Positions 1 to 5,173 of a stretch of 5,535 nucleotides of DNA are shown one piece after another; the first letter of the stretch is position 1; every line of letters starts with the position of its first letter. Location: the NCBI GenBank assembly GCA_019454705.1, contig JACFNS010000197.1, forward strand, positions 1 to 5,535, read 5' to 3'. Made by a program: the position numbers and the translations under genes. Origin of the DNA: Taibaiella sp. (GTDB taxonomy: Bacteria; Bacteroidota; Bacteroidia; Chitinophagales; Chitinophagaceae). The notes under the pieces are model-generated. The model searched no databases. It had not been told where the DNA came from and was given only the letters and a program-made list of their open reading frames with translations.

Positions 1-1459
1 CTATTCCGCTAGGGCTGTTAGCCTGGCCACCCATATATATATACCCCTTTGCATCTATGGCCAATGCGGCGCCACCGTCAGCGTTATTACCACCATAATA
101 TGTGCCCCAGAGCCGCTGACCGTTGGTATTAAATTTTACCAGGAACGCATCATTTTTGGCGTGTCCCACCGGCCCGCCGCCATGCTGTGCCTGGTGGGCG
201 CCTGTTGTGGCCACATTATTGGTGTCTCTTGTCATGCCGGTTGCATACACATTATTGTCACCATCGCAGGCAAGGTCATTTATTATGGTATTTTCGGCAT
301 AGTAACTGGCCCATTGCCTTATCCCGTGCATATTAAGCTTTGCAATAAAGCCATTGCCGCTTGAACCTGAATAGTTGGCTTGATGTGCGCCGCTGGTGGC
401 TATATTGGCAGTACTGCTAGATGAGCCTCCAATATATACATTGCCACAACGGTCGGTAGCTACAGCCTGCAGGTTATCTTCGCCACTGCCACCATAATAC
501 GTAGCCCATTTAAGTACAGGGTCTATTACCAATGTGCCGGTGTAATTGCCAACTTCAAATGATAGAGTATTGCCGGATAATTTATAGGTGGAATTAACCT
601 GCTGTTTAGTTTCTTTACAGTAGCTATACGGTACATCCTCGGTAATAGTACCAAAGGGTGTAGTAGCCACCAACACACCATCCACTAATTTCACCTCCGT
701 AGCCCCTTCGTACCGTAGTTGTATATCGGCGGGGTTGCCGCCGGGGTGGACTATGAAGTCGTATTTGATATTGGATGTTTGATATTCGATATTGGATTGC
801 AGATTGTTTTCTTTCGGGTTTTGACTTTTGGGTTTTGACTTTGACTCGGTGTACAGTAGAAGGTCTATATTCGGATAAATGTCTTTGTAAATTACTCTCT
901 GAAACCCCCTCGCACTCGCACCATTCTCACCCGTATGTGCCAGGTAGTAGTTTTCATAATACCCCGTCGGCTCCTCAAATATCACCTCTGCGTTTTTGTT
1001 CGCGCCCACGAGCTTAACGTCCATCCTGTAGATTTCCACTTCGGATTTTGTCCTGCGCGAGTTTTGCCCCTCTATCTCCCCTAAAAGGGAGGACCCATTA
1101 TAACCTCCCCTCTTGGGAGGGGTTGGGGTGGGTTCACTCGCGCCGGATAAAATTCCCCCTTTGAAGGGGGTGTCCCCGAACGGGGACGGGGGATGTCCAC
1201 TCGCGCCGGACTCACGACTTTCTTCGCCCGCCGTAGCCTCGGCGAAGGAGGGGCGACTCCATTGATAATGAATCTCCCCATCCCCCACAAACATCGTTAC
1301 TCCGTTCGCTTCTAACTTCACATCTATATCCTTTCGCATAGCACCATGCTGGTCTGTAATCTGGCCTTTGTTTTCCAATATCTGTATATGGTTATTATCC
1401 TTTGCTGAAATAGAAGCGGGCAAGAGTAAAAAAAGTATATAACCTACTTTAAGTTTCAT
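1..1459 (-). CDS. Secreted SBBP-repeat beta-propeller protein, 3' end outside window
   Basis: The frame runs without a stop from an ATG at 1459 to the left edge (486 codons), so only the N-terminal part is seen. Residues 1-19 form a signal peptide (MKLK, then a Leu-rich core, ending ASISA). An ENKGQ motif (29-33) starts the N-terminal domain common in Bacteroidota secreted proteins (I believe DUF7948). It continues with EEPTGYYENYYL, a YKDIYPNIDLLLY segment, KYDFIVHPGGNPADI and a closing TLVIDPVLKWATYYGG. Three SBBP-type repeats follow, starting near W318, W383 and W451, each W(A/G)xYY then about 15 residues and (V/I)Y(I/A/M)(G/T)G, at 65-68 residue spacing. Relatives usually end in a T9SS sorting domain, which would lie off the window, so secretion to the cell surface is inferred. 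Residues 69-139 and 206-230 look like repeat-derived insertions. The gene is divergent from the XRE regulator. Its ligand or role is unknown. Confidence 0.9.
   Translation of the reverse strand, partial: MKLKVGYILFLLLPASISAKDNNHIQILENKGQITDQHGAMRKDIDVKLEANGVTMFVGDGEIHYQWSRPSFAEATAGEESRESGASGHPPSPFGDTPFKGGILSGASEPTPTPPKRGGYNGSSLLGEIEGQNSRRTKSEVEIYRMDVKLVGANKNAEVIFEEPTGYYENYYLAHTGENGASARGFQRVIYKDIYPNIDLLLYTESKSKPKSQNPKENNLQSNIEYQTSNIKYDFIVHPGGNPADIQLRYEGATEVKLVDGVLVATTPFGTITEDVPYSYCKETKQQVNSTYKLSGNTLSFEVGNYTGTLVIDPVLKWATYYGGSGEDNLQAVATDRCGNVYIGGSSSSTANIATSGAHQANYSGSSGNGFIAKLNMHGIRQWASYYAENTIINDLACDGDNNVYATGMTRDTNNVATTGAHQAQHGGGPVGHAKNDAFLVKFNTNGQRLWGTYYGGNNADGGAALAIDAKGYIYMGGQANSPSGI
767..797 (-). 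repeat. 10-bp direct repeat at 21-bp period
   Basis: GATATTGGAT occurs at 767-776 and 788-797, encoding the repeated Ser-Asn-Ile of residues 222-224 and 229-231. It directly adjoins the 14-bp tandem repeat, so residues 206-231 as a whole look like expanded simple sequence inserted just before the conserved KYDFIVHPGG segment. Confidence 0.6.
816..843 (-). repeat. 14-bp tandem repeat in a Lys/Ser/Pro linker
   Basis: Two adjacent copies of GGGTTTTGACTTT(T/G) lie at 816-829 and 830-843 on the plus strand. They encode the low-complexity Ser-Lys-Pro-Gln stretch at residues 206-215 of the SBBP protein. The period is not a multiple of three, so the two copies are read in different frames. The copy number keeps the gene open. 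Confidence 0.8.
1043..1255 (-). repeat. In-frame hairpin-rich repeat cassette inside the SBBP protein gene
   Basis: This stretch encodes about residues 69-139, rich in Pro, Gly and Ser, between the natural-looking segments ending HYQW and beginning VEIYRMD. It is clearly richer in G and C than its surroundings and packed with palindromes on the plus strand: arms 1223-1228/1241-1246 (TTCGCC/GGCGAA), 1172-1178/1181-1187 (GTCCCCG/CGGGGAC, 2-base spacer), 1155-1161/1164-1170 (CCCCCTT/AAGGGGG, 2-base spacer), 1107-1112/1117-1122 (CCCCTC/GAGGGG) and 1076-1080/1087-1091 (CTCCC/GGGAG). It is open in the host frame and also in a second coding-strand frame (1290 to 1081). In concept it resembles Rickettsia palindromic elements, which insert in frame into genes. 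The borders are estimates from where the conserved-looking protein sequence stops and resumes. Confidence 0.75.
1135..1210 (-). repeat. 13-bp direct repeat, two copies 63 bp apart
   Basis: The identical 13-mer CACTCGCGCCGGA (plus strand) occurs at 1135-1147 and 1198-1210. The period is exactly 63 bp, or 21 codons, so both copies encode Ser-Gly-Ala-Ser in the same frame (residues 84-87 and 105-108). Between them lie two perfect 7-bp-arm hairpins. The arrangement looks like a module boundary or insertion-site sequence within the larger cassette. Confidence 0.85.
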
Positions 1460-1510
1460 GTATCATTGTTATTTTGAGCGAACTAAAAAATCAGAAAAAC
1501 ATATAGGAGG

Positions 1511-1539
1511 CAATTATAAAGTTAAATATTTCTTTACAA
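1511..1539 (-). promoter_or_regulatory. Possible Bacteroidota-type promoter for the SBBP gene
   Basis: Read on the minus strand, TATAATTG (1518 to 1511) differs by one base from the Bacteroidota -7 consensus TAnnTTTG. A TTG (1539 to 1537), preceded by ATTA, sits 18 bases upstream, near the expected position of the -33 TTTG. This would give a leader of roughly 45-50 bases before the ATG at 1459. The match is weak and the region is AT-rich, so chance is a real alternative. Confidence 0.25.
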
Positions 1540-1609
1540 TAATCAAGGCTGGATGATGATACATTAATAAATTAATATGTATTTTAGTAGATAGATTTCC
1601 TATACACCT

Positions 1610-1639
1610 TATTATGTTTTTCAATTATTGAACATAATA
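1610..1639. promoter_or_regulatory. 9-bp inverted repeat just upstream of the XRE regulator gene (candidate operator)
   Basis: TATTATGTT (1610-1618) and AACATAATA (1631-1639) are perfect inverted arms separated by 12 bases, and the spacer contains a small palindrome CAATTATTG (1622-1630). The dyad ends nine bases before the chosen ATG at 1649. A site here could be bound by the XRE protein itself for autoregulation, or could form a hairpin near the start codon. That role is inferred from position only. The rest of the 1460-1609 gap shows only AT-rich sequence, including ATTAAT twice at 1563-1576. Confidence 0.45.
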
Positions 1640-1648
1640 CACATTGCT

Positions 1649-1939
1649 ATGACCAACACCGAACAAACTATCGGACTTAACACCATCCTGCACGTATTGG
1701 GCAATTTCTTCCGCATACATAGAATATTAAAAGGAGATAAGCAGGCTACTGTCTCTCAAGCCATAGGCGTGTCGCAGGGTGTGCTTAGCCAGGTGGAGCA
1801 AGGTATATACCGGGCGTTAACTATTTCACTGGTAATGCGCCTGCTGGCTTATTATGGCCTTGAGCCGGGAGACCTGGCAGAGGAAGTGATAGAAAGGCTA
1901 CATTTTTCTTCTGTGGATACAGCCGAATCAGGCAATTGA
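1649..1939 (+). CDS. Small XRE-family helix-turn-helix transcriptional regulator
   Basis: The protein has 96 residues from the ATG at 1649 to a TGA. A Cro/C1-type helix-turn-helix spans about residues 20-76: FFRIHRILKGDKQ as helix 1, ATVSQAIG as helix 2, VSQGVLSQVEQG as the turn plus recognition helix, then an ISLVMRLLAYYGLEPGDL tail that matches the usual end of the fold. The first 19 residues and the acidic C-terminus (EEVIERL..., 78-96) are outside the domain, and no ligand-binding or peptidase domain is fused. An in-frame TTG at 1628 would add seven residues, but it lies inside an inverted repeat, so the ATG is preferred. The gene stands alone, divergent from the SBBP gene and 180 bases upstream of the T9SS cargo gene on the same strand. 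Its target and signal are unknown. Confidence 0.88.
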   Translation: MTNTEQTIGLNTILHVLGNFFRIHRILKGDKQATVSQAIGVSQGVLSQVEQGIYRALTISLVMRLLAYYGLEPGDLAEEVIERLHFSSVDTAESGN

Positions 1940-1970
1940 GGCCTACACAGTTTTTTAGTATTAAAATTTG

Positions 1971-1997
1971 TAACAACAAAATTGTATTTTATTGTTA
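1971..1997. promoter_or_regulatory. Imperfect AT-rich dyad downstream of the regulator gene
   Basis: Arms of 12 bases (1971-1982 and 1986-1997) pair with one mismatch around a 3-base spacer, with outer bases TAACAA and TTGTTA. The site starts 31 bases after the XRE stop codon. It could be the transcript end of that gene, though there is no clear T-run after it, or a protein-binding site ahead of the T9SS cargo gene. The low GC makes some symmetry expected by chance. Confidence 0.4.
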
Positions 1998-2010
1998 TTA
2001 ACTAAACAAA

Positions 2011-2037
2011 TAATTTATTGCTCACAGCAATAAATTA
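2011..2037. promoter_or_regulatory. Perfect 11-bp inverted repeat upstream of the T9SS cargo gene
   Basis: TAATTTATTGC (2011-2021) and GCAATAAATTA (2027-2037) are perfect inverted arms around the 5-base spacer TCACA. No T-run follows, so an intrinsic terminator is unlikely. The dyad lies 82 bases before the ATG at 2120, a reasonable place for an operator or an mRNA leader hairpin. A link with the neighbouring XRE protein is a guess from proximity. Confidence 0.5.
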
Positions 2038-2119
2038 CCACTGCCGCTTAACAAAGCTCCGCCTTAAACAGCCTTACCTTAGTGCAGTAATTCTTTTTTT
2101 AATATTAAAACTCATAAGT

Positions 2120-3937
2120 ATGAAAAAGATCATAACACGGTTATGCTGTACACAAAAACTTTCCACCTTTTTATTGTTCTTGCTGCTCACAGGCCATTAT
2201 GCTGTTATGGCGCAGCCCAATATTGTGGACGCCCAGAGACAATCCAGTCCTACTAGTGGTTTACCATTAGGGCCAAGCGCTAATACATCCACATACAATG
2301 TGGACGGGGTTGATATACTAAATACCGATATGCTGGAGAACACTGCAGATAACAGTACATCGACACCATTTTTAACAGCTATTGTATGGGGGAATGCAAC
2401 GGGGTTAGACCCTAACATTATTCGAAACGGCTTGTACGTTGAATATGACCAGAACCCCGCTAACAGTGCATACGCTTCTTTGCCCAATTCAGCCAAAAAT
2501 CCTGATGTGGTACTTGGGTACTACGACAATGGAGGTAACATCGTCTGGAAAGCTGCTGTGGTTTATGAAGACGGGGATAATATTTATCTTGAAGTATATA
2601 CCATCAACAATGTCGGGTCAGGGACTATCACACTAACAGCCAATGGGAATAACCCCATACCCATTACCGACCAAAGTGCTATGAGCAACCCAAATGGAGA
2701 AGCGCATTGGCCGCATATTGACCTATTTGCAGAAAATGATTATACCACCTACCAGACATCTGCTGAACCTTATATGTTTGATTTTATAGTGGTATGGCAG
2801 GAAAACATTTCCAGCACATGGGAAATACAATCTGTAACAGGTGATTTAATTAACGTGGCAGCTACCTACCAGACTGCTACGCATTATAAAATTGCTGATG
2901 GTATATATCCTGATGTTGCCGCTGTTGCTACCCAGCCTGCCCAGCCGGGTTTTTCTCCATCCGGTGATGACTCTGCTTACGTGACCTATTTATCGGACGA
3001 CCAGACGGAATTATATTTAGCCTCCGGCATAGCAGGCACCAGCACCTACAATGTAAACCAGCTTGAGTCCGGGGCGGATGAGATACTTCCCCCACGGGTG
3101 GAAGGCACATTGCTGTTTGATGCTGTCGCCGGTGGTCAAGGGGAACCATCCGTAGTAGTGGTAGCGTCAGTTGATTCCCCTTCAGTAGCCAATTTTGCAG
3201 TTAATGCGTATGCATATAGGCTCAACAATGGCCCTCCAACGTTAGCAATTACCCCCATCCACATGTCTACTGACCCGAGCGGCAATGGCAATGGCTTTGA
3301 CAGCGACGATAACCTCATGCCCGTGGTTTGCGGCACCAATGATATAGTACCACTTGGTGGAGGAAGTCTCCCCGGCAGTAGCGTGTTTACGGTGGCTTAC
3401 TACAGCACATATACCAATGACGCACAAATGACCAGCACTACTGCGGGCGACTATTGGGGCAATGGAATAGATGGCACGGCCGGTATAACTCCATCGGGAA
3501 ATTTCTGTGAAGTAAATTATGAAGACCTTCAAACAGGATTTAGCACAAGCACATTACCTGCTATTGCAGTAACCAACAGCAGCAATACAGGCCATGACCT
3601 GGTTACCGTATGGTTTGGCGGTAATGGAGATGAAGTGAGGTATAAATATAATGGCACGACGATTTATAATTTCAAGCCTGGCAAACCTGCAAGTGTAATG
3701 AACACTGCAAAGAACGAATATACCGTGTTCCCCAATCCGGTACGCAATACCTTGTACATCAACAATGCCGCAGGAGCAGACTATAAAGTCATGGATATTA
3801 CCGGTAGGGTATTGTCAACAGGAAAAGTACCAACTACTAACGCAATGTTGGAGGCTCAAACACTTGTTCCCGGAATATATATCCTGCAACTTAGCAGAGA
3901 TGGATATACGGAAAAACTGAAATTTGTGAAGCAGTAA
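2120..3937 (+). CDS. T9SS type A sorting domain protein, beta-propeller-like
   Basis: The product has 605 residues from the ATG at 2120. The signal peptide is residues 1-31 (basic MKKIITR, Leu/Phe-rich core, cleavage expected after VMA). Residues 533-605 are a typical T9SS type A C-terminal sorting domain: YTVFPNPVRNTLYI, a YKVMDITGRVL strand, LVPGIYILQL, and the basic end EKLKFVKQ. The mature protein should thus be exported to the periplasm, moved across the outer membrane by T9SS, and anchored or released. The middle (about 85-515) shows roughly six spaced P(D/H/A)(V/I) strands followed by (V/Y)V(W/Y)-type strands (near 128, 198, 264, 325, 400 and 480; for example FIVVWQEN and LVTVWFGG), suggesting a degenerate beta-propeller. 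I see no catalytic motif and do not recognise a named family. A TTG at 2018 would extend the frame by 34 residues, but it would place the signal peptide internally and falls in the dyad. The gene has its own terminator. Confidence 0.92.
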   Translation: MKKIITRLCCTQKLSTFLLFLLLTGHYAVMAQPNIVDAQRQSSPTSGLPLGPSANTSTYNVDGVDILNTDMLENTADNSTSTPFLTAIVWGNATGLDPNIIRNGLYVEYDQNPANSAYASLPNSAKNPDVVLGYYDNGGNIVWKAAVVYEDGDNIYLEVYTINNVGSGTITLTANGNNPIPITDQSAMSNPNGEAHWPHIDLFAENDYTTYQTSAEPYMFDFIVVWQENISSTWEIQSVTGDLINVAATYQTATHYKIADGIYPDVAAVATQPAQPGFSPSGDDSAYVTYLSDDQTELYLASGIAGTSTYNVNQLESGADEILPPRVEGTLLFDAVAGGQGEPSVVVVASVDSPSVANFAVNAYAYRLNNGPPTLAITPIHMSTDPSGNGNGFDSDDNLMPVVCGTNDIVPLGGGSLPGSSVFTVAYYSTYTNDAQMTSTTAGDYWGNGIDGTAGITPSGNFCEVNYEDLQTGFSTSTLPAIAVTNSSNTGHDLVTVWFGGNGDEVRYKYNGTTIYNFKPGKPASVMNTAKNEYTVFPNPVRNTLYINNAAGADYKVMDITGRVLSTGKVPTTNAMLEAQTLVPGIYILQLSRDGYTEKLKFVKQ

Positions 3938-3963
3938 AAGCCAAAACATACACCTAGTCATGG

Positions 3964-3994
3964 AAAAACCTCCCAGTCATCAGGGAGGTTTTTT
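3964..3994 (+). terminator. Rho-independent terminator of the T9SS cargo gene
   Basis: An 11-bp stem (AAAAACCTCCC 3964-3974 with GGGAGGTTTTT 3983-3993) closes an 8-base loop and runs into a T tract of six, starting 26 bases after the stop codon. The A-tract on the left arm would let it work in both directions, but a second hairpin closer to ardC probably serves the minus strand. Confidence 0.92.
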
Positions 3995-4080
3995 GATTTT
4001 ATAATATGTAATCAGAATACCACAGACAAACAACGCAGTTACCCATAATCATACTCATCAATTCTTTCATCCTCTGAAAG

Positions 4081-4108
4081 AAAAAAGCCCGGCGTAAAAA
4101 CGCCAGGC
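4081..4108 (-). terminator. Rho-independent terminator of the ardC-like gene
   Basis: On the minus strand GCCTGGCG (4108-4101) pairs with CGCCGGGC (4094-4087) in an 8-bp stem with one G-T wobble around the loop TTTTTA, followed by six T (4086-4081). It lies about 33 bases past the stop codon at 4142. Together with the plus-strand terminator it insulates the two convergent genes. The 3995-4080 stretch between them shows nothing else. Confidence 0.9.
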
Positions 4109-4141
4109 CTAACACACTGTGTATTTAACCCATGTTCACAG

Positions 4142-5023
4142 TTATTCTTTCCCATCCTCACCGCTTTGCACGCCAAGGATATAGTCTACCGCCTTCTGCG
4201 CTGCCGTGCTGGCAGTAAAGATGAACCTCCGGTCATTTTTTAGCGCACTTAACCAACCCTGGATATACGCCGTGCTCTGTTCTAATTCGTCAGTAATGCC
4301 GACATGCGACTGCAGGTAGCAAGACCCGATCTCAGCCACCAGTTCTTCCAGTGAATACGGGTCGGAGCCAAACTCGGCCATTTCAATAAGTCCTTGCCTG
4401 TTTACCCTGCTGTGATGCCCGGTGCTATGCACCAACTCATGAAAGAGCGTGGAATAGTATGCGTCACTGTTTTCAAAGCTTTGCATCTTAGGCATGTTCA
4501 CATAGTCTTTGAGGGGATCGTAATATGCCCGTTGTTCCTTGTGTTGAAGTTTTGGCTTGTGTGGCATACCCTCAACCACCTTTTCACACGCAACTATGGG
4601 CTTAATATCCCGTGAGAACATGGGAATGAGATTTTCAGGGATATTCTCACACTGGGCAATGTTAAATACCGTGTAGTAGCGGAGGATGGCACGCTTCTTT
4701 GGTTCAGTGTCTTCCTCATCCGGTTCCTGTTCTTTGTCTGAATAGTTGTAGTACACGACCAGGTGTGGTTTTACATCTGGTTTAATAGAGCCGCCTATGT
4801 CTTTTAACTGCTTAGAAGTTAGAAAGACATTGTACTCGTACCCTGCCATAGCCAGGAGCATGAGGTTAATACCCCGGTAGGGACGTTTCGATACCAGGTT
4901 GGTAGGAATACCTGCATCTGCCCAGGGTTTTCGCCACGGTACTGTTCCCTGTTCCAGTTTCTCCATGATTTTCTCCGTAATGATTGCATACACGTCCTTG
5001 CGTGCCTTTGATTGTGTTGCCAT
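4142..5023 (-). CDS. ardC: ArdC-like antirestriction protein: ssDNA-binding domain plus zincin metallopeptidase domain
   Basis: The product has 293 residues, close to the roughly 300 of plasmid ArdC. The N-terminal half (about 7-125) is the ArdC/TraC-type single-stranded DNA-binding domain (DUF1738): DVYAIITEKIMEKLEQGTVPW, KPW, then PYRGINLMLL, FLTSKQL and a RYYTVFNIAQCENIP strand. The C-terminal half (about 165-285) is a zincin-like peptidase domain with HELVHSTGH at 195-203 (zinc ligands H195 and H199, catalytic E196) and a downstream SLEELVAEIGS segment (224-234) whose Glu is the likely third ligand. In the family, such proteins protect incoming DNA from restriction and travel on plasmids and conjugative elements. 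The symbol is by family resemblance, and antirestriction activity here is inferred. An acidic insertion (EQEPDEEDTEP, 98-108) interrupts the N-terminal domain. The start ATG at 5023 follows an A/T-rich leader without a Shine-Dalgarno site. The gene is convergent with the T9SS cargo gene. Confidence 0.93.
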   Translation of the reverse strand: MATQSKARKDVYAIITEKIMEKLEQGTVPWRKPWADAGIPTNLVSKRPYRGINLMLLAMAGYEYNVFLTSKQLKDIGGSIKPDVKPHLVVYYNYSDKEQEPDEEDTEPKKRAILRYYTVFNIAQCENIPENLIPMFSRDIKPIVACEKVVEGMPHKPKLQHKEQRAYYDPLKDYVNMPKMQSFENSDAYYSTLFHELVHSTGHHSRVNRQGLIEMAEFGSDPYSLEELVAEIGSCYLQSHVGITDELEQSTAYIQGWLSALKNDRRFIFTASTAAQKAVDYILGVQSGEDGKE

Positions 5024-5055
5024 TTGAATAGCTTTTAAATTGTGAAAGAATACAT

Positions 5056-5136
5056 TTACTTGTATTCAGTGTAGGAGAAGCGCGGTGGATTGGTAAGGCA
5101 GAAAAAGTTGCTGGATTCGTCAAATTGTACTTTCAT
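5056..5136 (-). CDS. Doubtful 26-residue reading frame upstream of ardC
   Basis: An ATG at 5136 opens a 26-codon frame ending in TAA, 32 bases before the ardC start and on the same strand. The predicted peptide begins MKVQFDESSNFF and ends RFSYTEYK. Its composition looks protein-like, but no family is recognised and no ribosome-binding signal is visible. The ATG sits directly after the T-run of the preceding hairpin. It could be a short leader peptide, the remnant of a longer gene, or chance. Confidence 0.25.
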   Translation of the reverse strand: MKVQFDESSNFFCLTNPPRFSYTEYK

Positions 5137-5139
5137 GAC

Positions 5140-5163
5140 AAAAGCAGCCTGTTGGCTGCCTTT
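5140..5163 (-). terminator. Hairpin terminator after the partial right-edge gene
   Basis: On the minus strand GCAGCC (5159-5154) and GGCTGC (5149-5144) form a perfect 6-bp stem around the loop AACA, followed by four T (5143-5140), with AAA (5163-5161) able to pair across one mismatch. It begins 11 bases after the TAG at 5174-5176. The short T-run makes it weaker than the other two terminators, so partial readthrough into ardC is possible. Confidence 0.6.
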
Positions 5164-5173
5164 GCGGTATCTG

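Noticed and set aside
161..364. Plus-strand frame of 67 codons opposite the SBBP gene
   Set aside because: It is antisense to a clearly conserved coding region whose minus-strand frame shows SBBP repeats. The Cys/His/Gly-rich product looks like a shadow.
775..1017. Plus-strand frame of 80 codons
   Set aside because: It lies antisense to the N-terminal domain of the SBBP protein, and its composition is explained by the opposite strand.
1135..1210. Possible CRISPR-like direct repeats
   Set aside because: There are only two 13-bp copies, the intervening 50 bp is palindromic, and everything stays in frame within a gene, so this is not a CRISPR array.
1081..1290. Second minus-strand frame across the hairpin cassette (69 codons)
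   Set aside because: It is an alternative frame of the GC-rich repeat and ends with it. The host gene frame continues through the cassette into conserved sequence. Kept only as a property of the cassette.
1628..1648. TTG start extending the XRE regulator by seven residues
   Set aside because: It sits within the inverted repeat at 1610-1639, and the ATG at 1649 gives a normal N-terminus.
2018..2119. TTG start extending the T9SS cargo protein by 34 residues
   Set aside because: The extension would bury the signal peptide and runs through the perfect dyad at 2011-2037. The ATG at 2120 starts a standard signal peptide.
2197..3532. Several antisense or shifted frames of 65-99 codons within the T9SS cargo gene
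   Set aside because: The sense frame has a signal peptide, patterned strands and a sorting domain, so the others are shadows with no recognisable motif.
4394..4615. Plus-strand frame of 73 codons opposite ardC
   Set aside because: It is antisense to the zincin domain including HELVHSTGH, so it is a shadow.
5024..5055. Bacteroidota promoter directly upstream of ardC
   Set aside because: TATTCTTT on the minus strand only loosely resembles TAnnTTTG, and no -33 TTTG is found at a suitable distance.
4866..5123. Minus-strand frame of 85 codons overlapping the ardC start
   Set aside because: Over most of its length it is an out-of-frame reading of the conserved ArdC N-terminus, and nothing in the product supports it.
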